Positions 30,786 through 39,686 of a stretch of DNA of 64,000 nucleotides are shown piece by piece. Positions within the stretch are counted from its first letter, which is position 1; each line of letters starts with the position of its first letter. The notes beneath the pieces are model-generated. The model was not told the origin of the DNA. It did no database searches and saw nothing but the letters and a program-made list of their open reading frames with translations. A program made the position numbers and the translations under genes. The stretch is from Paenarthrobacter nicotinovorans (GTDB lineage: Bacteria > Actinomycetota > Actinomycetes > Actinomycetales > Micrococcaceae): contig NZ_CP089293.1 in assembly GCF_021919345.1 (NCBI RefSeq), positions 2,294,001 to 2,358,000 on the forward strand. The letters are read 5' to 3'.

Positions 30786-32578
30786 ACACACCGTCCCGCG
30801 TTGGCCTGGCACCATGCGTTGTATTGCTCAACATAGGTGTTGTGCTCAGCCAGCGTCTTGGAGAACTTGGTCTCCTTGGTATCCAGGTTGATCGTTACCC
30901 AGTACATGTAGTCGTTGGGCGTCGGCTTGGCCGCGGCATCGATCGCGGTCTTGCCCGGAGAACCGATGGGACCCACCGGCAGACCCACATTTGCGTACGT
31001 GTTGTACGGGTTGGACTTGTCAGCCTTTTCTTCTTCCGTGACATGGAAGGACTTCCTGCCCAGCCCGTAGGTTACCGTGGCGTCGGATTGGATGAGCCCG
31101 CTGGTTTCGACGTTGTTGGGCTTGAGCCTGTTGTAGATGGCGCCCGCGACGTTTCCGTAGTCCGCCTGTCCGCCCTCCGCCTGCACGATGCTGGCGATGG
31201 TCACGGTGTCGTACTGCTTGGCGGGATCGGTGATTCCCTGGGCTTTGAGTTCATCCAAGGTGGTGGTGACAAGCTTTTGGATGATGTCCTTGGCGGAAGT
31301 GCCGAGTTCAAAGCGATACTCCCCCGGTGCCAGGAAGCCTTCGAGGTTCTTGGCCTTGGCCGGAACGCCGAACTGTCCAGGAGCCTGGTTGAGGGCGTTG
31401 AGCTGCTCCATCGGAATGCCTGAGCCCTTGGAAATGGCTTCCAGGGACTCGGTGATACGCAATCCAGCGCTCAACGCGAAGTACATGACCTTGGACGTGT
31501 CCTTGTTCACCAGGACCGCAACGGCGTCCGAGTTCTTCATCTCGGTCCGGAACGTAAAGTCACCGGGCGACAACTCGCCGCCCTGGCTCGCGAACTCCTT
31601 GACGAACGAATCGGCGTCCGCCACAACATGTTTCTGCACGAGGTCGTTGGCTACAGCTTTGGGTCCAGAGCCTTGGGGCACCGTGACGACGACGGAACCC
31701 GTGCCGGGTCCCGGGTAGTCGGTAACCTTGTCCATTCCCAGCAACGGCTTCAGGAACTGCGCGCCAACGGCGATGGCAGCGACGAACACTCCCAGCGTCA
31801 GGAGGAGGGCAAGGACACGACGACGGCGGCGCGCCTTCTTCGCGGCGGCTTTGGCCGCCGCTGTGGTCACTGCAGGCGCCAACAGTTCGTGGGGATGATC
31901 GTCGTGGTGGAGTTCATCGTGGTGGAGCTCGTCGTGATGGAGTTCATCGTGATGGAGCTCATCCGGGTGAAGCCCGTCGTGAAAGCCATCATGGGCTGCT
32001 ACGCCGTAGTGCGCGTCATGCTCGGCGTACTCATGGGCTTCGAGGGGTGACGCGGAATGCTCAGCGTGGACCAGTTCCCCTTCACCATGCCCGGCATGGG
32101 GGTGGTCGAACCCGTCATGGTCGATCGACCCAGGCTCATGGTCCGGCGCAGGCTCGTGGTCCGGCGCAGGCTCGTGGTCCGGTGCGTGTTCTTGGGGCGC
32201 AGGGGCTGCTTCGGGGGTGACCGGCGCGTGCACCACGTCATCATGCTCGACATTCCCGCGCTCATTCTGAAGCTCGGCTACCGGCTTCTGGGCGGGTACC
32301 GGCGGGGCGGCTGGAGCCGGAGGGTTGGCGGCAGGCGGGGCTGCAGATGCCGGCGGCGCTTCGGGGACGCGTGGAGCTGGAACAGCAGGAACGGGACGTG
32401 GAAGTTCCGCCTCTGTTTCGACCGACAAGGAATCTTCGCCGGGGGTCGCTTCGGGAACGGGTACGACGTTGTGGTTCTGCGTGGCGAGGAATCGTTCCCG
32501 CGCCCGCAGCTCTTTGCGGGTCAGCGGCATGCCGCCGCCGGCGGTACCGCTGGAGGGGTCGTTGTTGACCGGGCTCAC
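30782..32578 (-). CDS. mltG: Endolytic murein transglycosylase MltG with a histidine-rich cytoplasmic extension
   Basis: Terminates nascent glycan strands by cleaving peptidoglycan at the outer membrane face. 598 residues. The cytoplasmic N-terminus (1-245) contains a Pro/Ala-rich part (60-105) and an exceptional His/Asp/Glu-rich part (about 130-234), with three 6-residue APDHEP-type and four 5-residue DELHH repeats. One transmembrane helix follows (about 248-270, RRVLALLLTLGVFVAAIAVG), then the YceG catalytic domain with ASIVQAEGGQADYGNVAGA (catalytic Glu) and IYNRLKPN. The GTG start overlaps the ruvX stop by 4 nt. The long extension is unlike E. coli MltG. Confidence 0.92.
   Translation of the reverse strand: MSPVNNDPSSGTAGGGMPLTRKELRARERFLATQNHNVVPVPEATPGEDSLSVETEAELPRPVPAVPAPRVPEAPPASAAPPAANPPAPAAPPVPAQKPVAELQNERGNVEHDDVVHAPVTPEAAPAPQEHAPDHEPAPDHEPAPDHEPGSIDHDGFDHPHAGHGEGELVHAEHSASPLEAHEYAEHDAHYGVAAHDGFHDGLHPDELHHDELHHDELHHDELHHDDHPHELLAPAVTTAAAKAAAKKARRRRRVLALLLTLGVFVAAIAVGAQFLKPLLGMDKVTDYPGPGTGSVVVTVPQGSGPKAVANDLVQKHVVADADSFVKEFASQGGELSPGDFTFRTEMKNSDAVAVLVNKDTSKVMYFALSAGLRITESLEAISKGSGIPMEQLNALNQAPGQFGVPAKAKNLEGFLAPGEYRFELGTSAKDIIQKLVTTTLDELKAQGITDPAKQYDTVTIASIVQAEGGQADYGNVAGAIYNRLKPNNVETSGLIQSDATVTYGLGRKSFHVTEEEKADKSNPYNTYANVGLPVGPIGSPGKTAIDAAAKPTPNDYMYWVTINLDTKETKFSKTLAEHNTYVEQYNAWCQANAGRCV
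31901..31975. repeat. Tandem 15-bp repeats encoding DELHH in mltG
   Basis: Five consecutive 15-bp units (31901-31915, -31930, -31945, -31960, -31975), the first four nearly identical, alternating GTCGTG and ATCGTG beginnings. On the minus strand they encode four DELHH units and a diverged fifth. Such in-frame repeats can change copy number by slippage. Confidence 0.75.
32133..32186. repeat. Tandem 18-bp repeats encoding APDHEP in mltG
   Basis: Three 18-bp units (32133-32150, 32151-32168, 32169-32186), nearly identical, encoding APDHEP-like hexapeptides in the same histidine-rich segment as the 15-bp array. Confidence 0.75.
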
Positions 32579-33165
32579 AGTTGCAGTCCCCTCGTTGAAG
32601 TATCGGGTTCACTGCCTGAGGCAGCCTGCAGCGTTGGGGCACTGCTGGGCTTTTCGGACTCCGCCGGTGCCTGCACTCGGCGGCCGATGTCCGTTCCTCT
32701 GGCTTTTTGCATGTCGATCGCGTGCTGGAGTATTCCAGCAGCAGCAACCTGATCAACCACTTTACGGTGATTCCTGCTGCTCATGCCAGCTTCGTGCAGG
32801 TTGCGGTGTGCCGTAACAGTGGAAAGCCGCTCATCGACGAGGTTCACGGGAATGTCCAGACCGGCGCGGGCCAGCTCTTCCACAAGGAGCAATGCGTACT
32901 CGGCAGCCATGGCCGCGGAGCCCCGCTCCTCCCCCTTCATGGTGCGGGGAAGGCCGACAAATATTTGCACCGCAGGCAGCTCAGCGGCGTGTTTGACCAC
33001 CAAACGGACATCGGAGTTCTTTTTGGCATCGCGCCCTACCGTCTTGAACGGCGTGGCGAGAATGCCGTCAGGATCGCACTGGGCAAGGCCGACCCTGACG
33101 GTACCGACGTCTACCCCCAGCTTGATACCCCGGGGGTAGACGTCATCGTTAGTACGGGCGGACAC
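32575..33165 (-). CDS. ruvX: Putative pre-16S rRNA nuclease / Holliday-junction resolvase-like RuvX (YqgF)
   Basis: A 196-residue RNase H-fold protein. The first catalytic Asp lies in KLGVDVGTVRVGLAQ (near residue 19), VGLPRTMKGEERGSAA is the conserved middle segment, the Glu is in VDERLSTVTA, and the last Asp in RKVVDQVAAAGILQ. Family members process the 5' end of 16S rRNA and have been described as resolvases. The C-terminal 45 residues are a low-complexity tail. It lies between alaS and mltG, the usual actinobacterial order. Confidence 0.92.
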   Translation of the reverse strand: MSARTNDDVYPRGIKLGVDVGTVRVGLAQCDPDGILATPFKTVGRDAKKNSDVRLVVKHAAELPAVQIFVGLPRTMKGEERGSAAMAAEYALLLVEELARAGLDIPVNLVDERLSTVTAHRNLHEAGMSSRNHRKVVDQVAAAGILQHAIDMQKARGTDIGRRVQAPAESEKPSSAPTLQAASGSEPDTSTRGLQL

Positions 33166-33167
33166 CG

Positions 33168-35846
33168 TCAGCGCTTGGCAATCGCGTCCACCACCGCTGT
33201 GAGGGCCTCAGAGACCTTCGCAGCGTCGGTGCCACCGCCTTGGGCGACGTCGTCCTTGCCGCCACCACCGCCACCGAGGATGCCTGCAGCCAGGCGGACC
33301 AGCGCACCGGCCTTCACTCCGGCCTCGCGGGCGGCTTCGTTGGTGGCGATGAGGATGACCGGGCGATCGTTGCTGACCCCGGCAACGGCCACTGCGGCGG
33401 CGTCCGAACCGAGACGGCTGCGCAGGTCCAGGGCAAGGTTCCGCAGGTCATCTGCGCCGCCCACCTGGCCGGCGTCGTGGGCAACTACGCGCACGCCGGC
33501 TGCGTCCTTTGCCGTTCCGACGAGGTTGGCGGCCGCTGCCGTGAGCTGTTCCTTGCGGAGGCGGTCGAGTTCCTTCTCCGTGGCCTTGAGCTTGTTCAGC
33601 GTGCTCGAGATGCGATCGGCAAGCTGGCCGGACGGGACCTTCAAAAGCTCGGTCAGTTCAGTCACCAGTGCGCGCTCCGCGGCAAGGTGACGGAACGCGT
33701 CCAGGCCCACGAAGGCCTCGACGCGCCGGTTTCCCGAACCAACGGACTGCTCGCCCAGCAACGAGAGGCTGCCGATGAGGGAGGTGTTGGATACGTGGGT
33801 GCCACCGCACAACTCACGTGACCAGGCGCCGTCGATCTCGACGACCCGTACCTCGCTGCCGTAGTTCTCGCCGAAGAGGGCCATGGCGCCCAGCGCCTTG
33901 GCCTCTGCCAGGCCCATCACCTTGGTGTCAACGCGATAGTTGTTCCGGATGGCGATGTTGGAGACTTCTTCAATCTCGGAACGCGTGGCGGGGCTGAGGC
34001 CCTCACCCCAGGCGAAGTCGAAGCGCAGGTAGCCGGCCTTGTTGTAGGAGCCTCGCTGAGTAGCTTCGGGCCCAAGGATCTGGTGGAGGGCGGCATGGAC
34101 AATATGCGTTCCGGTGTGGGCCTGCTCTGCGGCGTGGCGGCGTTCACGGTCGACGGCGGCCCGCACCAGTGCGTCGGAGGCAATCTCACCCTCGCGGACG
34201 ATGGCCTTGTGGACGCTCAGGCCCTTGATGGGACGCTGGACGTCAAGGACCTCCACCACGAAGCCGTCACCGGTGATGAGGCCGGTGTCTGCTGACTGGC
34301 CGCCTGCTTCGGCGTAGAACGGGGTTTCGTTGAGGACAAGCTCAATTTCGTCACCCGTGGAGGCATGTGCGACAGCACGGCCTGCGCTGACGATGCCCCG
34401 GACCTTTGCTTCGCCCTCAAGTTCGTCGTAGCCCGTAAAGACGGTCTCACCCTTGCCGAGAAGCTCCTGGTAGGCGCTGAGGTCGGCGTGGCCGCCCTTC
34501 TTGCCCTTGGCATCAGCCTGTGCGCGCTGGCGCTGTTCAAGCATGAGCGCACGGAAGCCTGCCTCATCAACCTTGAGGCCGGCTTCTTCGGCCATTTCCA
34601 GGGTCAGGTCGATCGGGAAGCCGTAGGTGTCGTGCAGCGCGAAGGCATCGGCGCCGGACAACGGAACTCCTGCAGCTTTCGATTCGGCCACAGCGTCTTC
34701 CAGGCGGGCCGTTCCCGAAGCAATGGTGCGGAGGAAGGCCTTCTCCTCGGCGTAAGCAATACGGCTGATGCGCGCGAAGTCGGTTTCCACCACCGGGTAA
34801 ACGCCCTTCATGGCGTCGCGGGAGGCGGGAAGAAGGTCCGGAAGGCATGCCTTCTCGACACCGAGGAGGCGCATGGCGCGCACAGCCCGGCGGATGAGGC
34901 GGCGCAGCACGTAGCCACGGCCTTCGTTGGACGGCGCCACACCATCGGCAATGAGCATCAGGGCGGAGCGGATGTGGTCCGCGACGACGCGCATGCGGAC
35001 GTCATCGGTGTGGTGCGGGTCCTCCGGCGACTCGGCCGAAGTGTACTCGCGGCCGGACAGTTCGGCAGCTTTGTCGATGACCGGGCGGACCTGGTCGGTC
35101 TCGTACATGTTCTCGACGCCCTGGAGGATCATCGCCAGGCGCTCCATGCCCAGGCCGGTGTCGATGTTCTTCTTCGGCAGCTCGCCGACGATATCGAAGT
35201 CCACCTTTGAACGGACGTTTTCGATCTGGTACTGCATGAACACAAGGTTCCAGATTTCGATGTACCGGGTTTCGTCGGCCAGCGGGCCGCCTTCGATGCC
35301 GTACGCCGGGCCGCGGTCGTAGTAGATTTCCGAGCATGGGCCGGCGGGGCCGGGCTGCCCGGTGGACCAGTAGTTGTCAGCCTTGCCCATGCGCTGGATA
35401 CGCTCAGCCGGGATGCCGGTGTTCTTGAGCCACAGTTCCTTGGCTTCGTCGTCCTCTTCGTAGACCGTCACCCAGAGGCGCTCGGCAGGCAGTCCGTAAC
35501 CGCCGTCGTCCACGCTGGTGGTGAGCAGTTCGAAGGCGAACTTGATGGCATCTTCCTTGAAGTAATCACCAAAGGAGAAGTTGCCGCACATCTGGAAGAA
35601 CGTTCCGTGGCGGGCAGTCTTGCCTACCTCCTCGATGTCACCGGTGCGGATGCACTTCTGGACGCTCGTGGCACGGCTGTAGGGCGGCTCTTCGCGGGCG
35701 GTCAGGTAGGGAATGAACGGCACCATTCCGGCCACAGTGAAGAGAAGTGACGGGTCGCTGGAAACGAGCGACGCGGAGGGAACGGCGGTGTGGCCCTTGC
35801 TGACAAAAAAGTCCACCCAGCGCTTGGTGATCTCCTGCGACTTCAT
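33168..35846 (-). CDS. alaS: Alanine--tRNA ligase
   Basis: About 892 residues from ATG 35846 (MKSQEITKRWVDFFVSKGH), the typical AlaRS start. The Shine-Dalgarno (GAAGGG) is unusually distant, about 14 nt. An N-terminal class II aminoacylation domain contains LFTVAGMVPFIPYL, and a tRNA-binding domain follows. The editing domain has the zinc-type HxxxH in AHTGTHIVHAAL and ELCGGTHVSNT near residue 660. A C-terminal DHHA1 domain ends in the glycine-rich AAGILGGGGGGKDDVAQGGG. It is 2 nt upstream of ruvX. Confidence 0.97.
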   Translation of the reverse strand: MKSQEITKRWVDFFVSKGHTAVPSASLVSSDPSLLFTVAGMVPFIPYLTAREEPPYSRATSVQKCIRTGDIEEVGKTARHGTFFQMCGNFSFGDYFKEDAIKFAFELLTTSVDDGGYGLPAERLWVTVYEEDDEAKELWLKNTGIPAERIQRMGKADNYWSTGQPGPAGPCSEIYYDRGPAYGIEGGPLADETRYIEIWNLVFMQYQIENVRSKVDFDIVGELPKKNIDTGLGMERLAMILQGVENMYETDQVRPVIDKAAELSGREYTSAESPEDPHHTDDVRMRVVADHIRSALMLIADGVAPSNEGRGYVLRRLIRRAVRAMRLLGVEKACLPDLLPASRDAMKGVYPVVETDFARISRIAYAEEKAFLRTIASGTARLEDAVAESKAAGVPLSGADAFALHDTYGFPIDLTLEMAEEAGLKVDEAGFRALMLEQRQRAQADAKGKKGGHADLSAYQELLGKGETVFTGYDELEGEAKVRGIVSAGRAVAHASTGDEIELVLNETPFYAEAGGQSADTGLITGDGFVVEVLDVQRPIKGLSVHKAIVREGEIASDALVRAAVDRERRHAAEQAHTGTHIVHAALHQILGPEATQRGSYNKAGYLRFDFAWGEGLSPATRSEIEEVSNIAIRNNYRVDTKVMGLAEAKALGAMALFGENYGSEVRVVEIDGAWSRELCGGTHVSNTSLIGSLSLLGEQSVGSGNRRVEAFVGLDAFRHLAAERALVTELTELLKVPSGQLADRISSTLNKLKATEKELDRLRKEQLTAAAANLVGTAKDAAGVRVVAHDAGQVGGADDLRNLALDLRSRLGSDAAAVAVAGVSNDRPVILIATNEAAREAGVKAGALVRLAAGILGGGGGGKDDVAQGGGTDAAKVSEALTAVVDAIAKR

Positions 35847-35960
35847 TAGCTGATTACTTACCCTTCTCAATTCACTGCACACGATGTGCGCGGTACCGGC
35901 TGGTGCCGTTCCGCAGCTTTCCATTCTGCCCTGTTGAGGGCCTGGGAGCGAACCGCTCCG

Positions 35961-36191
35961 CTACCGTCCGCCTGCTACGGCGTCGTCAATTCCAAGCGCT
36001 GCGCGGAGATCCTCTTCCCGCTGGTGCATGCCGGACCGCACTGCGTCGGCGAAGTCGAACAGCCCGTCAGCCATCCGGCCAACCGCACGGTTCAAACCTT
36101 CGGGGCCCAGGTTTGCCTGTGCCTCGGTGATCTTACGGAAGGCGATGACGCCGATTGCGACGCCAATGCCCATCCAAACAATTCTCTTCAT
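35961..36191 (-). CDS. Small membrane protein of unknown function
   Basis: 76 residues: a short N-terminal hydrophobic helix (RIVWMGIGVAIGVIAF), then an amphipathic helical tail with RAVGRMADGLFDFADAVRSGM. ATG with GGGGAGA 8 nt upstream. It lies between the DUF948-like gene and alaS on the same strand; short membrane genes at this place are common in Actinobacteria. No functional motif. The 114-nt gap to alaS shows nothing recognisable. Confidence 0.7.
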   Translation of the reverse strand: MKRIVWMGIGVAIGVIAFRKITEAQANLGPEGLNRAVGRMADGLFDFADAVRSGMHQREEDLRAALGIDDAVAGGR

Positions 36192-36213
36192 CGGTTTATG
36201 GTCTCCCCTTGAT

Positions 36214-36588
36214 TCAGCGGCTGCGACGGCCGGAGGAAGGGGTCCGGCGTGCGGCGAAAGCCGAGCGGACTCCGTAGCTGAAAGCAGCCACCTTGATCAG
36301 CGGCGACCCAACCGTGGCGGCCACGAGCGAGGACAGCGCGGAGATGTTGGCTGACGCGTCCGAGACGTTGGAGGCGATGCCATCGACCTTCTTCAGCTGC
36401 TGGTTGGTGGTAGTGACCGTGGCAGTCACTTCGTCCATCAAAGGCGTGGCGCCGTCGCTGATCGAACGGATGGAGGTGCGGACCTCATCGAAAACGCCGC
36501 CCAACTTCAGAATGGGCACAGCCAACAGCAGAACCAGGAGCGCGAAGACTCCTGCTGCGATGAGGCCGGCAATGTCGCCACCAGACAT
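36214..36588 (-). CDS. DUF948-family membrane protein
   Basis: 124 residues: an N-terminal transmembrane helix (IAGLIAAGVFALLVLLLAVPIL) is followed by an amphipathic coiled-coil-like region (VRTSIRSISDGATPLMDEVTATVTTTNQQLKKVDGIASNVSD), the hallmark of DUF948, and a basic C-terminus rich in Arg and Ser. The family has no known biochemical function. ATG with AGGAGA upstream. Confidence 0.8.
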   Translation of the reverse strand: MSGGDIAGLIAAGVFALLVLLLAVPILKLGGVFDEVRTSIRSISDGATPLMDEVTATVTTTNQQLKKVDGIASNVSDASANISALSSLVAATVGSPLIKVAAFSYGVRSAFAARRTPSSGRRSR

Positions 36589-36668
36589 AGAACACTTCTC
36601 CTAGGATCGTTGCGCTGCCTTGCACCAGCCGCATCGCGGCTTTGGCCAAGGCCTCCCCCAGTACCTTA

Positions 36669-36697
36669 CCTATAGTGGCCCGGTACCTTATAGACAA
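36669..36697 (-). promoter_or_regulatory. Candidate promoter for the DUF948-like gene, small membrane gene and alaS
   Basis: On the minus strand TTGTCT and TATAGG are separated by exactly 17 nt (four of six consensus matches each), about 80 nt upstream of the DUF948-like start. The -35 overlaps the rpsD terminator stem, which would place a new transcription unit directly behind rpsD. Confidence 0.4.
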
Positions 36698-36731
36698 AGA
36701 AGCCCGCGGCGGTTGCCACGGGCTTCTTTGT
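36694..36731 (-). terminator. Intrinsic terminator of rpsD
   Basis: Perfect 13-bp repeat ACAAAGAAGCCCG (36694-36706) with CGGGCTTCTTTGT (36719-36731) around a 12-nt loop, ending in a T-rich stretch on the minus strand. It lies 16 nt after the rpsD stop. Confidence 0.8.
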
Positions 36732-36746
36732 CTGTGCTGCTTGAAT

Positions 36747-37367
36747 TTAGCGAGCGTAGAATTCGACGACGAGCTGCTCTTCGCAGATCACGGGGACCTC
36801 AGAGCGCTTCGGGCGACGAACCAGGCGTGCCTGCAGGGCGTCGATCTTGACGTCCAGGTATGCGGGCACGTTGTTCAGGACGTGTGCACCGGCAGCGGCG
36901 ACCTGGAACGGTGCCATGACCTCGGAGCGGCTGTGAACGTGGATGAGCTGGCCTTCGCCAACGCGGAAGGACGGGCGGTCCACGCGGACGCCGTCAACCA
37001 TGATGTGGCGGTGCACGACGAGCTGGCGTGCCTGTGCGATGGTGCGGGCAAAGCCTGCACGGAGCACGAGGGCGTCCAGACGCATTTCGAGCAGCTCGAC
37101 CAGGTTTTCACCGGTCAGGCCCTTGGTGCGGCGTGCTTCTTCGAAGGCACGGGTCATCTGGGCTTCGCGGATGCCGTACTGGGCGCGCAGACGCTGCTTT
37201 TCGCGCAGACGTACGGCGTAGTCGGAGTCCTGCTTCTTGCGGGCACGGCCGTGCTCACCGGGGCCGTACGGGCGGCGCTCCATGTACTTGGCGGCCTTGG
37301 GGGTCAGAGCAATGCCGAGTGCACGCGAAAGGCGTGCGGTACGGCGAGCACGAGTGTTGTTAGCCAC
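36747..37367 (-). CDS. rpsD: 30S ribosomal protein S4
   Basis: A 206-residue primary 16S rRNA-binding protein. ANNTRARRTARLSRALGI at the N-terminus lacks the Cys4 zinc motif. S4 RNA-binding domain: LEMRLDALVLRAGFARTIAQARQLVVHRHIMVDGVRVDRPSF. GTG 37367 with GGAAGGA 6 nt upstream fixes the start; a longer open frame continues upstream without conservation. The 190-nt gap before it has a possible TAGGAT -10 at 37523-37528 and a TTGAAGA/TCTTCAA dyad at 37472-37487. Confidence 0.97.
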   Translation of the reverse strand: MANNTRARRTARLSRALGIALTPKAAKYMERRPYGPGEHGRARKKQDSDYAVRLREKQRLRAQYGIREAQMTRAFEEARRTKGLTGENLVELLEMRLDALVLRAGFARTIAQARQLVVHRHIMVDGVRVDRPSFRVGEGQLIHVHSRSEVMAPFQVAAAGAHVLNNVPAYLDVKIDALQARLVRRPKRSEVPVICEEQLVVEFYAR

Positions 37368-37557
37368 TTGTGTCCTTCCAATTACTGCGGTGTATCTGTG
37401 ATACTGGCCTCCATCAGGGAGAGCATCGGCCAACCGCTGCCTCTTGCTACTGGCCCGGGCGCGCAGCACCGTTGAAGAAATCTTCAAGGGATTTGGCGTC
37501 GGGTCATGCCAGACAAGGATCAATCCTACCACGGGCGTTGGAACCGCCCTGCCTCCG

Positions 37558-39000
37558 CTACTCGCCGCGGACGATCTTGCGGAGCCGCTCCAACCTGGCC
37601 GCAATATCCCGCTCCGCGCCGTTGTTGGTGGGCTGGTAGTAGTCCTTGCCGACGAGGTCGTCCGGCGGGTACTGCTGGGTGGCTATCCCGTGCGGCTCAT
37701 CGTGGGCGTATTTGTAGCTGGTGCCGTGGCCCAGTTGCTTGGCACCGGGATAGTGGGCATCCCGCAAATGCATCGGAATGCCGCCGCCATAGCCTGCACG
37801 CACATCCGCCACCGCTTTGTTCAAGCCCATGTAGGCGGCGTTGGATTTAGGCGCCGTTGCAAGGTGCACCACGGCCTCGGCCAGCACAATGCGGCCCTCA
37901 GGCATGCCGATCAACTGCACTGCCTGCGCCGCTGCCACGGCGGTCTGCAATGCGGTGGGGTCGGCCATGCCGATGTCCTCGGCGGCGGAGATCACGATCC
38001 GTCGGGCCACGAAGCGCGGGTCCTCCCCGGCTTCGAGCATCCGGGCCAGATAGTGCAGTGCCGCATCCACATCCGAGCCGCGGATGGACTTGATGAACGC
38101 GCTGGCGACGTCATAGTGCTGGTCCCCCGCGCGGTCATAGCGCACCGCCGCAGCGTCCAAGGCCCGTTCCGTGTGGCGGAGTTCCACCAGCACCGCGGCG
38201 TCCGGCGCTTCGCCTTCGACGGCGGCCGGGTCGTCGACGGCGGCTGAGTCACCGAAAGCTACCCCGGCAGCGGCTTCCAATGCCGTCAACGCACGCCGGG
38301 CGTCGCCTCCGGACAGCCGCACGAGATGGTCCAGCGCTTCCGGGCTGAGCTCAACGCGGCCCGCGAGTCCGCGGGCGTCGGACACTGCCCTCTGCAGCAG
38401 TCCCGAGATGTCATCGTCAGTCATCGGCTTCAGCGTCAGCAGCAGCGAACGCGACAACAGGGGCGAGACCACCGAGAAGGACGGGTTTTCCGTGGTTGCT
38501 GCCACCAGCACGACCCAGCGGTTCTCAACCCCCGGCAGGAGGGCATCCTGTTGGGCCTTGTTGAAGCGGTGGATCTCGTCCAGGAACAGGACGGTGGTCT
38601 TCTTGTACAGGTCACGGGCCGTCAGGGCCTCGTCCATGACCCGGCGTACGTCTTTGACGCCGGCGGTGATCGCAGACAACTCAACAAACTTCCGGCCGGG
38701 ACCGCGGGCGATCACATGCGCCAGGGTGGTCTTTCCTGTTCCAGGCGGCCCCCAAAGGATCACCGAGCTGGGGCCGGCCGGACCGGCAGCCTCTGCGCCG
38801 GCCGCCAGTTGCCGGAGCGGGGAACCATGACCGAGCAGGTGCTGCTGTCCCACAACGTCGTCCAAGGTCCGTGGCCGCATCCGCACTGCCAGCGGACTGC
38901 GTTGGGACGCCATCCAGTTGGCGTCCGAGGGTCCCCCTGCGGCAGGCTGCTCCTCCGACTCGTCGTCGTCCACTGCGCCGGCACCAAAGAGATCTTCCAC
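37558..39000 (-). CDS. rarA: Replication-associated recombination protein A (RarA/MgsA AAA+ ATPase)
   Basis: A 480-residue clamp-loader-like AAA+ ATPase acting at stalled forks. An acidic N-terminus is followed by [21 protein letters not shown]. Walker A is [15 protein letters not shown] near residue 88, Walker [21 protein letters not shown], sensor 1 [11 protein letters not shown], and the C-terminal tetramerisation part has [29 protein letters not shown] start at 39000 with a TAGCCT -10 at 6 nt, so probably leaderless. Divergent from acVLRF1 (41-nt gap). Confidence 0.94.
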   Translation of the reverse strand: MEDLFGAGAVDDDESEEQPAAGGPSDANWMASQRSPLAVRMRPRTLDDVVGQQHLLGHGSPLRQLAAGAEAAGPAGPSSVILWGPPGTGKTTLAHVIARGPGRKFVELSAITAGVKDVRRVMDEALTARDLYKKTTVLFLDEIHRFNKAQQDALLPGVENRWVVLVAATTENPSFSVVSPLLSRSLLLTLKPMTDDDISGLLQRAVSDARGLAGRVELSPEALDHLVRLSGGDARRALTALEAAAGVAFGDSAAVDDPAAVEGEAPDAAVLVELRHTERALDAAAVRYDRAGDQHYDVASAFIKSIRGSDVDAALHYLARMLEAGEDPRFVARRIVISAAEDIGMADPTALQTAVAAAQAVQLIGMPEGRIVLAEAVVHLATAPKSNAAYMGLNKAVADVRAGYGGGIPMHLRDAHYPGAKQLGHGTSYKYAHDEPHGIATQQYPPDDLVGKDYYQPTNNGAERDIAARLERLRKIVRGE

Positions 39001-39006
39001 ATGGAT

Positions 39007-39012
39007 AGGCTA
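39007..39012 (-). promoter_or_regulatory. -10 element for rarA (leaderless start)
   Basis: TAGCCT on the minus strand, then ATCCAT and the GTG start of rarA. The acVLRF1 Shine-Dalgarno sequence lies just on the other side. Confidence 0.4.
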
Positions 39013-39041
39013 CTCATAGTTCCAGCAAAGGAGACATCGAC

Positions 39042-39686
39042 GTGCACCGCCCAGCATCAGCCCCGCAACGTAGGGGCGGCAGCAGGACCGCCTTAGTGCC
39101 CGCGGAAAGGCTGCAGGGGTGGGTGGCCCGGTTCGCCTCAAGCCACGGCCCGGTTGAGGAAGACCTGGACGACGGCGGCTTGCTGCTGCGGGCGGCCGAC
39201 GGAAGTGAGGCCTTGCTGCGACCGCCGTGGCCGGCTGATGGCAGGCCGGGGCGCGGGGCGACAGAGCTGGACCGGCTCGCCTCGCTCGCCACCCAGGAGC
39301 GCGGTCTCGGGCTGTTGCTGGTCCGGAGGGGTGGCTACGCCCTGGCTGCTGCCAGCGGTTCCACCATCTTGGCCTCGAAAAGCGGTTCGCGCTTTATCGA
39401 CGCCAAAACCACGGCGGAACACGCCGCACGGATCTTCTCCGGCCACAGGATTGAGTACATCGTTCCCGGTGGTGACCGGACCTTGGTGGACCAGGTCCTC
39501 GCCCACGCATCCCTCAAGGCAGTTGCCGGCCGGACAAGGCTCGCCTTCCTGGATGTCCAGGAACCGAAGCCAGCCGTCCTGCCAAAAGCTGCAGCTGACG
39601 CCTGCTCCGTCCGGATTACGGTGTCGGATGCACCTGTTCAGCAACCGCCTCAGCAGCCGCCGGGCGCTCGTTTCAGCGGCGCCTGA
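39042..39686 (+). CDS. acVLRF1-family peptidyl-tRNA hydrolase-like release factor
   Basis: 214 residues. The opening ALVPAERLQGWVARFASSHG and the core LGLLLVRRGGYALAAASGS with SGHRIEYIVPGGDRTLVDQVL agree with the actinobacterial VLRF1 group (bacterial relatives of Vms1/ANKZF1) proposed to cleave peptidyl-tRNA on split 50S subunits in ribosome quality control. I assign the family from memory of this sequence style, so moderate confidence. GTG start with a very good AAAGGAG 8 nt upstream. Its 3' end overlaps the convergent GNAT gene by 37 bp. Confidence 0.65.
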   Translation: MHRPASAPQRRGGSRTALVPAERLQGWVARFASSHGPVEEDLDDGGLLLRAADGSEALLRPPWPADGRPGRGATELDRLASLATQERGLGLLLVRRGGYALAAASGSTILASKSGSRFIDAKTTAEHAARIFSGHRIEYIVPGGDRTLVDQVLAHASLKAVAGRTRLAFLDVQEPKPAVLPKAAADACSVRITVSDAPVQQPPQQPPGARFSGA

